59,592 nt of DNA, from the NCBI GenBank assembly GCA_964545475.1, contig CAZJGG010000010.1:1-59592 (forward strand), read 5' to 3'. This document shows positions 41,947 to 50,254 of this stretch, in pieces (the stretch's first letter is position 1; every line of letters starts with the position of its first letter). Source of the stretch: CAZJGG01 sp964545475 (lineage in GTDB: Bacteria > Bacillota > Clostridia > Lachnospirales > JAISER01). The notes beneath the pieces were generated by a model. The model was not told the origin of the DNA. It searched no databases and saw only the letters and a program-made list of their open reading frames with translations. Made by a program: the position numbers and the translations under genes.

Positions 41947-43473
41947 ATGGATTATATTATTGAAATGATTGGCATAACAAAAATCTTTCCCGGAATAATC
42001 GCTAATGACAATATAACTTTGCAATTAAAAAAAGGCGAAATTCATGCGCTTTTAGGGGAAAACGGAGCAGGAAAGTCTACCCTTATGAGCGTTTTATTCG
42101 GCATGTATACGCCGGAGGAAGGCATAATTAAAAAAGACGGCAAGCAAATAAAAGTAGCAAGCCCAAGAGATGCAAACATGTTAGGCATAGGCATGGTTCA
42201 CCAGCATTTTATGCTTGTGCATAACTTCACCGTTCTTGAAAACATTATTTTGGGGGTTGAAACCACAAGAAACGGTGTACTTGTTATGGAAGAAGCCAAA
42301 AAAAAAGTTATGGCTCTTTCTCAAAAATACGAACTTAAAATTGAGCCGGACGCTCTAATTTCTAACATCTCTGTTGGTATGCAACAAAGAGTTGAAATTC
42401 TTAAAATGCTTTACTGCGATAATGAAATTTTAATATTTGACGAACCTACCGCTGTATTAACGCCTCAAGAAATTAAAGAGCTTATGAATATAATGAAAAA
42501 GCTTACCCTAGAGGGCAAATCCATATTGTTTATAACACATAAGTTAAACGAAATTAAAGCCGTGGCAGACAGATGCACGGTTTTAAGAAAAGGAAAATAT
42601 ATTGGTACTGTTAATGTATCGGAAACATCAAAAGAAGAGATGTCCGAAATGATGGTCGGGCGCAAAGTTTCGTTTCAGGTTGAAAAAAATGAAGCTAAAC
42701 CAGCCGGAGCAATGCTTCAGGTTAAAGGGCTTAGCGTTAAAAATAAAGAAACTGGGAAAAATACTGTTAAGGACGTATCATTTGATGTTAAAGCCGGTGA
42801 AATTTTATGCGTTGCAGGTATTGAGGGTAACGGTCAAAGCGAGCTTATATACGCTTTAACCGGGTTAATTGACCATGACGGCGGAGAAATTATTTTAGAC
42901 GGCAAAAATATTACAAACTCAACAATTAGAGACAGAAATTTAGACGGTATAGGGCACATTCCCGAGGACAGACATAAACACGGGCTTGTGCTGGATTTTA
43001 ACCTTGCCAACAACCTGGCATTGCAAAAATATTTTACAAACCGCTTTAGTGAAAACGGCTTTTTAAAGTATAAAGAAATGCACGAATTTGCAGATGGTTT
43101 AATCGAAATGTTCGATATCCGCTGCTCTAACGGTTCAAAAACAATTGCAAGAAGTATGTCCGGCGGTAATCAGCAAAAGGCTATTATCGCAAGAGAAATT
43201 GACAAAGAGCCAAAGCTTTTAATTGCGGTACAGCCCACAAGAGGGCTTGATGTTGGGGCAATTGAATATATACATAAGCAGCTTGTTGCCCAAAGAGATG
43301 CCGGAAAGGCTGTGCTGCTTGTGTCTTTAGAGCTAGACGAAGTTATGGACGTTAGCGACAGAATTATTGTTTTATACGAGGGGGAAATTGTCGCTGATTT
43401 AAACCCTAAAGAAATTACCATACAAGAGCTTGGGCTTTATATGGCCGGAACGAAAAAGGGGGCGATTTCGTGA
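41947..43473 (+). CDS. BMP-type nucleoside ABC importer, ATP-binding protein
   Basis: A double ATPase (508 aa) energising the importer. The first nucleotide domain has GENGAGKST, signature NISVGMQQRVEI and FDEPTAVLTP. The second has the degenerate Walker A GIEGNGQSE and signature MSGGNQQKAIIAREI, the usual asymmetry of RbsA/NupA-like proteins. AAAAGGAGAAGGC precedes ATG. Its stop overlaps the next gene by four bases, so ATPase and permease are coupled. Confidence 0.94.
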   Translation: MDYIIEMIGITKIFPGIIANDNITLQLKKGEIHALLGENGAGKSTLMSVLFGMYTPEEGIIKKDGKQIKVASPRDANMLGIGMVHQHFMLVHNFTVLENIILGVETTRNGVLVMEEAKKKVMALSQKYELKIEPDALISNISVGMQQRVEILKMLYCDNEILIFDEPTAVLTPQEIKELMNIMKKLTLEGKSILFITHKLNEIKAVADRCTVLRKGKYIGTVNVSETSKEEMSEMMVGRKVSFQVEKNEAKPAGAMLQVKGLSVKNKETGKNTVKDVSFDVKAGEILCVAGIEGNGQSELIYALTGLIDHDGGEIILDGKNITNSTIRDRNLDGIGHIPEDRHKHGLVLDFNLANNLALQKYFTNRFSENGFLKYKEMHEFADGLIEMFDIRCSNGSKTIARSMSGGNQQKAIIAREIDKEPKLLIAVQPTRGLDVGAIEYIHKQLVAQRDAGKAVLLVSLELDEVMDVSDRIIVLYEGEIVADLNPKEITIQELGLYMAGTKKGAIS

Positions 43474-44576
43474 GTTTGTCTAAAATATTAAAAAGCGAAG
43501 GCTTTTCTAACTTTTTATCAACTCTGGTAGCAATTATGGCCGGTCTTTTAGTTGGCTTTGTAATTTTGCTGTTTTCAAACCCCTCCCAAGCAGTTGGTGG
43601 ATTTAGTGCTATTCTTTTAGGTGGTCTGTCCGATATGAAAAACATGGGACAGGTTCTATACTTTGCAACGCCAATAATTATGACAGGGCTTTCCGTAGGA
43701 TTTGCCTATAAAACAGGGCTTTTTAACATTGGTGCATCCGGGCAGTTTATGGTTGGCTCTTTTGCCGCTGTTTTTGTTGGCGTAAAAATGACTGTTTTTC
43801 CGGGAGCAACCCATTGGATTGCCGCATTAATCGCCGCAGCCATAGCAGGCGCAATATGGGGGTTTATTCCGGGGTTTTTAAAGTCAAAATACAATGTTAA
43901 CGAAGTAATTTCCTGTATTATGATGAATTATATAGGTTTGTACACTGTAAAACTTCTTATTACGAGAACCGTATTTGACTCCTTAAGAAATGAAGCAAAA
44001 AGAGTTGTTGGAACTGCTGTTTTACCAAAACTTGGCATGGATCAGTTTTTTTCTAAAAACAATAGTCCCTCCAGCGTTAATATTGGCATTTTTATTGCTA
44101 TTGCAATTGGCATAATAATGTATATAATTATTGAAAAGACAAAACTCGGTTTTGAGCTTAAAGCTTGCGGCTTTAACAGAAACGCCGCAAAATACGCCGG
44201 AATAAACGAGAAAAAGAGTATTATTCTTTCAATGGTTATTGCCGGGGCGCTTTCCGGCATTGGCGGTGCGCTTTTGTTCCTTGCAGGAAGCGGCAAAGGT
44301 ATTGAAGTTGTGGATATTTTGCCGGTAGAAGGTTTTAATGGCATACCTGTTGCGCTTTTAGGTCTTACAAACCCTATTGGTATAATTTTTTCCGGCATAT
44401 TCATTTCTTATCTTAACATTGGCGGCTTTAACATGCAGCTTTTCAACTTTGTTCCCCAAGTTATTGAAATTATAATTGCTGTAATAATTTATTTCAGCTC
44501 GTTTTCCCTTATTATAAAAGGTTTAATACAGGCAAGGCAAAGAAAACGTGAAAATAAAGGCGGGGGCGATGAATAA
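43470..44576 (+). CDS. BMP-type nucleoside ABC importer, permease 1
   Basis: A membrane permease of the BPD_transp_2 family (368 aa, about nine helices). It has FNIGASGQFMVG and a C-terminal EAA-like region IVISGALSG-type (here VIAGALSGIGGALLFLAGSG). The GTG start overlaps the ATPase stop. It pairs with the second permease, whose ATG overlaps this stop by one base (TAATG). Confidence 0.92.
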   Translation: MSLSKILKSEGFSNFLSTLVAIMAGLLVGFVILLFSNPSQAVGGFSAILLGGLSDMKNMGQVLYFATPIIMTGLSVGFAYKTGLFNIGASGQFMVGSFAAVFVGVKMTVFPGATHWIAALIAAAIAGAIWGFIPGFLKSKYNVNEVISCIMMNYIGLYTVKLLITRTVFDSLRNEAKRVVGTAVLPKLGMDQFFSKNNSPSSVNIGIFIAIAIGIIMYIIIEKTKLGFELKACGFNRNAAKYAGINEKKSIILSMVIAGALSGIGGALLFLAGSGKGIEVVDILPVEGFNGIPVALLGLTNPIGIIFSGIFISYLNIGGFNMQLFNFVPQVIEIIIAVIIYFSSFSLIIKGLIQARQRKRENKGGGDE

Positions 44577-45529
44577 TGAATACCTTTTATTTTTTAATTC
44601 AGCAGACAATGTTTTTTTCAATACCCCTTCTCGTTGTGGCTCTCGGCGGCATGTTTTCGGAGCGGAGCGGCGTTATTAACATCGCCCTTGAAGGTATTAT
44701 GATAATAGGGGCTTTTTCCAGTATATTGTTTATATTTACGTTCCAAAATACTATAAAAGGGCAAACTCTGTTAATTATTGCAATTGTTATTGCGGCGCTC
44801 TCCGGCATACTGCTTTCGCTTGCTCATGCTTACGCCTCAATAAATATGAAAGCTGACCAAGTTATAAGCGGAACAGCAATTAACATGTTTGCTCCGGCAT
44901 TTGCCATATATGTAGCCAGAATGATGTTTACAACACAGCAAATACCTTTTATAAACCAGTTTAGAATACAATCCGTTCCTGTTTTGGGCTCAATCCCTGT
45001 TATTGGACCGTTGTTTTTTCAAAACACATATATCACCACTTATTTCGGGTTTATTCTGTTTTTAGCAGCGTGGTTTGTATTTTATAAAACAAAGTTCGGG
45101 CTTAGGCTTAGAGCCTGCGGCGAACATCCGCAAGCAGCGGATTCCGTTGGTGTAAGCGTTTACCGCATAAGATATACTGGAGTTATGATTTCCGGCGCAC
45201 TTGCCGGAATTGGCGGTTTAATATTTGTAATACCAACATCAACAAACTTTAACGCAACTGTTTCAAGCTACGGCTTTTTGGCGCTTGCCGTGCTTATTTT
45301 TGGTCAATGGAAGCCATCCAGGGTATTGTTTGCGGCGTTTTTCTTTGGTACAATGAAGACTATTGCCTCTGCTTACTCCGGCATTCCTGTTTTAGCAAGC
45401 CTTGGTGCGCCAAACGATATTTATAAAATGATACCTTATATCGCAACGCTTGTTGTTCTTACTTTTACATCTAAAAATTCTCAAGCGCCTAAAGCGCTTG
45501 GCGTGCCTTACGACAAAGGAAGCAGATAA
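44576..45529 (+). CDS. BMP-type nucleoside ABC importer, permease 2
   Basis: A partner permease (317 aa, about nine helices) with GGMFSERSGVINIALEGIM at the N-terminus and YTGVMISGALAGIGGL toward the end, both typical of the second permease of these importers. It is the last gene of the deoC/importer cluster. Substrate specificity for nucleosides is inferred from the BMP receptor and deoC. Confidence 0.92.
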   Translation: MNTFYFLIQQTMFFSIPLLVVALGGMFSERSGVINIALEGIMIIGAFSSILFIFTFQNTIKGQTLLIIAIVIAALSGILLSLAHAYASINMKADQVISGTAINMFAPAFAIYVARMMFTTQQIPFINQFRIQSVPVLGSIPVIGPLFFQNTYITTYFGFILFLAAWFVFYKTKFGLRLRACGEHPQAADSVGVSVYRIRYTGVMISGALAGIGGLIFVIPTSTNFNATVSSYGFLALAVLIFGQWKPSRVLFAAFFFGTMKTIASAYSGIPVLASLGAPNDIYKMIPYIATLVVLTFTSKNSQAPKALGVPYDKGSR

Positions 45530-45607
45530 GCAGCCCCAGAGCGTATTTCAAATGTAAACACACTTTGGACTGTTTAAATATATGCAGCATATTGAAAGGA
45601 ATTATTA

Positions 45608-47233
45608 ATGGAATCTTTAATTTTTGAACAAATGAATTTATCGCCTGAAATTAGACAGGCAATAGCGGACATGGGCTTTGAGGAAGCAACACCTATTCAA
45701 TCTCAAGCAATTGATATTATAATGTCCGGCAAAGACGTCTTAGGACAATCTCAAACAGGAACGGGTAAAACTGCGGCTTTCGGCATACCATGCCTTGAAA
45801 AAATAGACCCGAATGACAGGTATTTACAGGCAGTTATTTTAACTCCAACAAGAGAACTCGCAATACAAATTTGCGAAGAATTCCGCAAGCTTTTAAAATA
45901 TAAGGAAAACATAAGAGTTGTGCCGATTTACGGCGGACAGCCAATAGACAGGCAAATATTTGCCTTAAAAAAAGGTGCTCATGTAATTATAGGAACTCCC
46001 GGCAGAGTTATGGACCATATGGAACGCCGCACATTGAAAATGGAAACCGTTAAAACGGTTATTCTAGACGAGGCGGACGAAATGCTTGATATGGGATTTC
46101 GTGAAGATATTGAAACAATTTTAAAGAAAATGCCTGATGAAAGGCAAACTATATTGTTTTCCGCAACAATGCCAAAAGGTATATTAAACCTTACAGCAAA
46201 TTTTCAAAGTTCACCAGAGCATATTTTAGTTAAGCATAAAGAATTAACCGTTCCTAAAATTGAACAGGTTTATTATGAAGTTACAGAAAAAACTAAATTA
46301 GAAGCTACTTGCAGAATAATTGATATGGAAAACCCTGATTTATCCATTATATTTTGCAATACTAAAAAGAAAGTTGACGAACTTGTTGAGCATTTGCAAG
46401 GCAGAGGATATTTTGCTGAAGGGCTTCACGGCGACTTAAAGCAGATTCAACGGGATGTTGTAATGAAAAAATTCCGCAACCAAACAATTGAAATACTTGT
46501 GGCAACAGACGTTGCAGCAAGAGGAATTGACGTTAACGACATTGACATTGTTTTCAACTACGATTTGCCCCAAGACGAGGAATATTACGTTCACCGTATA
46601 GGAAGAACTGCAAGAGCAGGTAAATCCGGTAAGGCTGTAACATTCGTTGTGGGAAAAGAAATTTATAAGCTAAAAGATATAATGCATTACACAAATTCCA
46701 AAATTGAAAAGCATAAAATGCCTACAATAAGCGATATAGAGGAAAATAAAGCAACAAAATTTGTTGAAAGCGTTAGAACGGTTATAGACGAAGGTCATTT
46801 AACTAAATATGTTAATATTGTTGAATCTCTTGTTGCAATGGACTACTCCTCAATCGACATTGCAGCGGCTTTAATTAAAATGAGCTTACACGATGATAAA
46901 GCCTCTAACATAGATTTTGAGAAAGAGTTAAGCCTTGAAAAAGGATTTAAAAAAGCTAAATCTGTTAATGATAACAGAATGTGTCGTCTTTTTATTAACG
47001 CAGGTAAGAAAAACAAAATACGTGCCCAGGACGTTGTAGGCACTCTTGCAAGCGAAACAGGTGTGCCTGGCAAGGCATTCGGTGCTATAGACATATTCGA
47101 CGATTTTACTTTTGTAGACGTTGCCGATGAATATGTTAAAAAAGTAATTAACGGCATGAAAGGCAAAAAACTTAAGGGCGTTAGAGTTAACATTGAAAAA
47201 GCTCAAAAAAACAAGCGAAAGAATGATAAATAA
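45608..47233 (+). CDS. DEAD-box RNA helicase with DbpA-type RNA-binding domain
   Basis: An ATP-dependent RNA helicase of the DeaD/CshA group. Motifs in order: Q motif around TPIQSQAI, SQTGTGKT, PTRELA, GTPGR, DEAD, SAT, ATDVAARGID and HRIGRTARAG. The C-terminal domain (about residues 440-530) is a DbpA/CsdA RNA-binding domain (CRLFINAGKKNKI and GVRVNIEKA) with a basic tail. The length is 541 aa. Likely roles are ribosome assembly or RNA decay; which one cannot be told. Its stop abuts the ATG of acpS. Confidence 0.94.
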   Translation: MESLIFEQMNLSPEIRQAIADMGFEEATPIQSQAIDIIMSGKDVLGQSQTGTGKTAAFGIPCLEKIDPNDRYLQAVILTPTRELAIQICEEFRKLLKYKENIRVVPIYGGQPIDRQIFALKKGAHVIIGTPGRVMDHMERRTLKMETVKTVILDEADEMLDMGFREDIETILKKMPDERQTILFSATMPKGILNLTANFQSSPEHILVKHKELTVPKIEQVYYEVTEKTKLEATCRIIDMENPDLSIIFCNTKKKVDELVEHLQGRGYFAEGLHGDLKQIQRDVVMKKFRNQTIEILVATDVAARGIDVNDIDIVFNYDLPQDEEYYVHRIGRTARAGKSGKAVTFVVGKEIYKLKDIMHYTNSKIEKHKMPTISDIEENKATKFVESVRTVIDEGHLTKYVNIVESLVAMDYSSIDIAAALIKMSLHDDKASNIDFEKELSLEKGFKKAKSVNDNRMCRLFINAGKKNKIRAQDVVGTLASETGVPGKAFGAIDIFDDFTFVDVADEYVKKVINGMKGKKLKGVRVNIEKAQKNKRKNDK

Positions 47234-47599
47234 ATGATTTTGGGGATTGGCTCCGATATTATTGAAATAAGCAGAATTGAAAAAGCTATTAAAAACCAAC
47301 ATTTTTTAAATAAATATTTCTCCCAGCTTGAAATTGATTTATGCAACCCTAATCCCCACCGCTTTGCGGGCAATTTTGCCGCCAAAGAAGCCGTATCAAA
47401 AGCCCTAGGAACAGGACTTAAAGGGCTTAACCTTATAGACATTGAAATTTTGCGCCTTGGAAGCGGAGCACCCTTTGTTGTTTTGCATAACACCGCTAAA
47501 TCTTATAGCGATTATCTCTCGGTTTCACATCTGCATATAACAATTTCCCATTGTAAAGATTATGCCGTTGCTTATTGCATAGCGGAACAAAACCTATAA
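47234..47599 (+). CDS. acpS: Holo-[acyl-carrier-protein] synthase
   Basis: Transfers 4'-phosphopantetheine from CoA to acyl carrier protein. It has the N-terminal GIGSDIIEISRIEKAI with the metal-binding Asp, FAAKEAVSKALGTG in the form AGNFAAKEA, and SVSHLHITISHCKDYAVA. The length of 121 aa is usual. It starts immediately after the helicase stop (TAAATG), so it depends on coupled translation. Confidence 0.95.
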   Translation: MILGIGSDIIEISRIEKAIKNQHFLNKYFSQLEIDLCNPNPHRFAGNFAAKEAVSKALGTGLKGLNLIDIEILRLGSGAPFVVLHNTAKSYSDYLSVSHLHITISHCKDYAVAYCIAEQNL

Positions 47600-47613
47600 C
47601 CAAGACATAAAGA

Positions 47614-47635
47614 ATGCCCGCATTGCGGGCATTTT
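47614..47635 (+). terminator. Terminator after acpS
   Basis: ATGCCCGC-ATT-GCGGGCAT followed by TTT; a compact GC-rich stem. Confidence 0.75.
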
Positions 47636-47695
47636 AGGCTATCAGCAAAAACCCTTTGCCGCAGCCTATTTTTTTGTAATAAAACGTTTATTTCT

Positions 47696-48206
47696 TTTCG
47701 TCAGTGCCTTNNNNNNNNNNNNNNNNNNNNNNNNNNNNNNNNNNNNNNNNNNNNNNNNNNNNNNNNNNNNNNNNNNNNNNNNNNNNNNNNNNNNNNNNNN
47801 NNNNNNNNNNGTTTATTTCTTTTCGTCAGTGCCTTTTGGAACACGGAACGCATACAATGCGTTCCCTACAGATCTTTTTTGCTATTTGCATAATTGCATA
47901 TTAGTATGCCTTTTGTAGGGAGCGCATTGTATGCGTTCCTTATCGCCGTCAGCAACCATTTTTTTGCATAATACGTTTATTTCTTTTCTTCCATCAGTGC
48001 CTTCTGGAACACGGAACGCATACAATGCGTTCCCTACAGATCTTTTTTACTATTTGCATAATTGCATATTAGTATGCCTTTTGTAGAGAACGCATTGTAT
48101 GCGTTCCTTATCGCCGTCGGAAACCAATTTTTTTGCATAATACGTTTATTTCTTTTCGTCAGTGCCTTTTGGAACACGGAACGCATACAATTGTTCCCAA
48201 CAAATC
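47696..48206. repeat. Family E tandem array of double-hairpin units with assembly gap
   Basis: Units beginning GTTTATTTCTTTTC start at 47696 (cut by the gap), 47811, 47975 and 48144 (truncated), with periods of 164 and 169 bp. Each full unit holds 26-bp inverted arms (47845-47870 with 47914-47939; 48013-48038 with 48082-48107). Each arm is itself a hairpin, GGAACGCAT-ACA-ATGCGTTCC. The 100 N at 47711-47810 make the copy number unknown. I see no gene between 47600 and 48279. Confidence 0.85.
47711..47810. other. Assembly gap (100 N)
   Basis: A run of exactly 100 N inside the family E array; the true length is unknown. Confidence 0.98.
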
Positions 48207-48208
48207 AC

Positions 48209-48236
48209 TGGCCTCCTAGGAGAACCCTGGAGGCCA
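48209..48236 (-). terminator. Hairpin downstream of rsmA
   Basis: TGGCCTCC and GGAGGCCA form a perfect 8-bp stem around a 12-base loop. A clear T run is lacking on either strand, so terminator function is tentative. Confidence 0.4.
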
Positions 48237-48279
48237 TTTGACTATAATTTGCTACTCACGCTTTGTGGTCATTTTTATG

Positions 48280-49143
48280 TTATATCATATCTTCAATTGT
48301 TTCTGTAATTAATGAAAAATCTTTAAGCCCAAGAGTTTCCCCACGGACATTTTCTGAAAAGCCGCATTTCTCTAAAACTTCCTTTATCTGCTCTTTAGAA
48401 AAGCTTAATTCTTCACAACTGAAAAAGCAGTTAAGCAGAGTTTTCCTCCGCATTGAAAATGCACTTTTTATTAATGAAAAAAGCAATCTCTCGTTTTTAA
48501 CATTAACAGGCGGAGCTTCGTTTATTGTTAGCATAATAACGGCAGAATCCACGTTCGGTCTTGGAACAAAACAGTTTCTTGGGACATTTGCTACAATATA
48601 TGGTTCAGCGTAATATGCAACTGCAAGAGTTAAAGCACCGTAGTCCTTTGTCCCCGGCTTTGCCGCCATTCTCATTGCCACTTCTTTTTGAACCATAACT
48701 AATATTTGGTTTAACTTATACTTTTTTTCAAGCAAGCCCATTATTATTGGCGTTGTAATGTAATAAGGCAAGTTTGCAACGACCTTAATCTCTTTGTCGG
48801 GGTATTTTGAAATTATTTCGTTAAAATCAACTTTTAAAGCATCTTCGTTGATAATTTCAACGTTTTTTTCATGTTTAAGTGTTTCAGTTAATATGGGAAT
48901 TAAGGTTTTATCAATTTCAATTGCAATAACTTTATGGGCAAGCCTTGCAAGCTGTTGGGTAAGACCGCCAATACCCGGTCCAATTTCTATAACAACATCA
49001 TTTTCGGTTAAATCCCCAGAACGAATGATCTTAGACAAAACATGCTCATCAACAAGAAAGTTTTGCCCATATTTCTTTTTAACAATAAAATCATATTTCT
49101 TTATAATTTCAATGGTGCTTTTATTGGTTGCAATTTTATCCAT
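48280..49143 (-). CDS. rsmA: 16S rRNA dimethyladenosine transferase
   Basis: Dimethylates the two adjacent adenines near the 3' end of 16S rRNA (KsgA). KYGQNFLVDEHVL is the N-terminal signature, then the SAM-binding IEIGPGIGGLT and the catalytic NLPYYITTPI. FVPRPNVDSAVI and a C-terminal helical domain follow. The length of 287 aa is normal. It starts 2 bases after the GerMN lipoprotein gene. Confidence 0.95.
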   Translation of the reverse strand: MDKIATNKSTIEIIKKYDFIVKKKYGQNFLVDEHVLSKIIRSGDLTENDVVIEIGPGIGGLTQQLARLAHKVIAIEIDKTLIPILTETLKHEKNVEIINEDALKVDFNEIISKYPDKEIKVVANLPYYITTPIIMGLLEKKYKLNQILVMVQKEVAMRMAAKPGTKDYGALTLAVAYYAEPYIVANVPRNCFVPRPNVDSAVIMLTINEAPPVNVKNERLLFSLIKSAFSMRRKTLLNCFFSCEELSFSKEQIKEVLEKCGFSENVRGETLGLKDFSLITETIEDMI

Positions 49144-49145
49144 CT

Positions 49146-50222
49146 CTATACGCTTTCTTTTTCAACGGTTAAAAATTCGTCCGGCGCAAAAGATATACTG
49201 CCGCTTTTAAACGGCTTTGAATCTACAGTTATTTTAACTTTTGCCACACCGTAAAAATTACCGATAGTATTTGTAATACACTGCAAAATGGTGCTTTGAA
49301 TGCCGTCTCCAACGTTAACTTCTTCTAAATATTCTTTAGACAAATCAATGGTTGCGGTTTGTGCATCCCAATCAAATGTTAAGCTTTGTATCTTTGTATT
49401 TTTTGTAAGAAGAGGCACAATATCTTCGCTTTGAGCCTCTTTCATTTCATTTTCAAAAAAACTTAAGTAATCATCGTTTGTTTTCAAAGTAACGGGAATT
49501 TCTATTTTTTCAACTTCATTGTTTGTCACATCAAGGCAATAAAATGTTGCAGGAACTTGAACCCCCGTGTCCTTTTTAAGCTCTTTTATTGTAGAAACTA
49601 TTTCGCCAATATCAGCATTATAAACCGATTGTACAAGCCCTATGCCTTTTGAATAATAATTTTTTTCAACCATACCGTTGTCGTATGTTGTAACAACTTC
49701 CATAGCCGAAAGCTCGCCCATATCGGACTGAATTGTTTTGTTCATGTCTGTAATTTCACAAATAGCGGAATCGTTAAGAGCCCATTTGTTACCAACCTCT
49801 ATTGGCTCTTTTAAAATTACCCACTGCATGTTAGGCCCAAAACTTAAAACATTATCAAAAAAATAATTTGATGGGTCTCCATATGCAAGTCTTAGTTCCC
49901 CGTTTGAAACTTCAAAAATATCTGTGGCGTTAATTGTGCTTGTCCATAAACCTCTTTGAGCACGGTTGTCTTCAATATATCCATAATAGGCTTCATAAGA
50001 AGCCGCTTCCACAACGCCGTTGCCCTCGTAAACATAAACGGTATTTTCAATAAAAGGAAACCAGTCGGAAACTGATGTGCCAGACAAACTTTCCTGATTA
50101 TTGCCTTGTGTCTCTTCAGTTGGTGCTGGGCTTTCCGGCGCATTTGGTGCATTTTCATTGTTTTTCGCTGCGCAGCCGGACAATAAGCAAATAGTAAGCA
50201 GCAAAGCTATTAATTTCTTCAT
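49146..50222 (-). CDS. Lipoprotein with C-terminal GerMN domain
   Basis: A 358-residue exported lipoprotein: lipobox LLSGC (Cys about 17), a Pro/Glu/Asn-rich linker, a central beta domain (about 50-215, with WFPFIENTVYVYEG and EVVTTYDNGMVEKNYYSKGIGLV), then a GerMN domain (about 225-350, with FYCLDVTNNEVEKI and TIDLSKEYL). It is distinct from the two-GerMN protein of the two-component operon. A role at the cell surface or in sporulation is inferred from the domain. AAGGAGATG precedes ATG. The central domain is not one I recognise. Confidence 0.78.
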   Translation of the reverse strand: MKKLIALLLTICLLSGCAAKNNENAPNAPESPAPTEETQGNNQESLSGTSVSDWFPFIENTVYVYEGNGVVEAASYEAYYGYIEDNRAQRGLWTSTINATDIFEVSNGELRLAYGDPSNYFFDNVLSFGPNMQWVILKEPIEVGNKWALNDSAICEITDMNKTIQSDMGELSAMEVVTTYDNGMVEKNYYSKGIGLVQSVYNADIGEIVSTIKELKKDTGVQVPATFYCLDVTNNEVEKIEIPVTLKTNDDYLSFFENEMKEAQSEDIVPLLTKNTKIQSLTFDWDAQTATIDLSKEYLEEVNVGDGIQSTILQCITNTIGNFYGVAKVKITVDSKPFKSGSISFAPDEFLTVEKESV

Positions 50223-50254
50223 AAAACATCTCCTTTGTACTAACAGCCTAGAAT

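Noticed and set aside
47600..48279. CRISPR array suspected from the repeated units
   Set aside because: Repeats are ~165 bp with internal palindromes, not 24-40 bp repeats with unique spacers; no cas genes.
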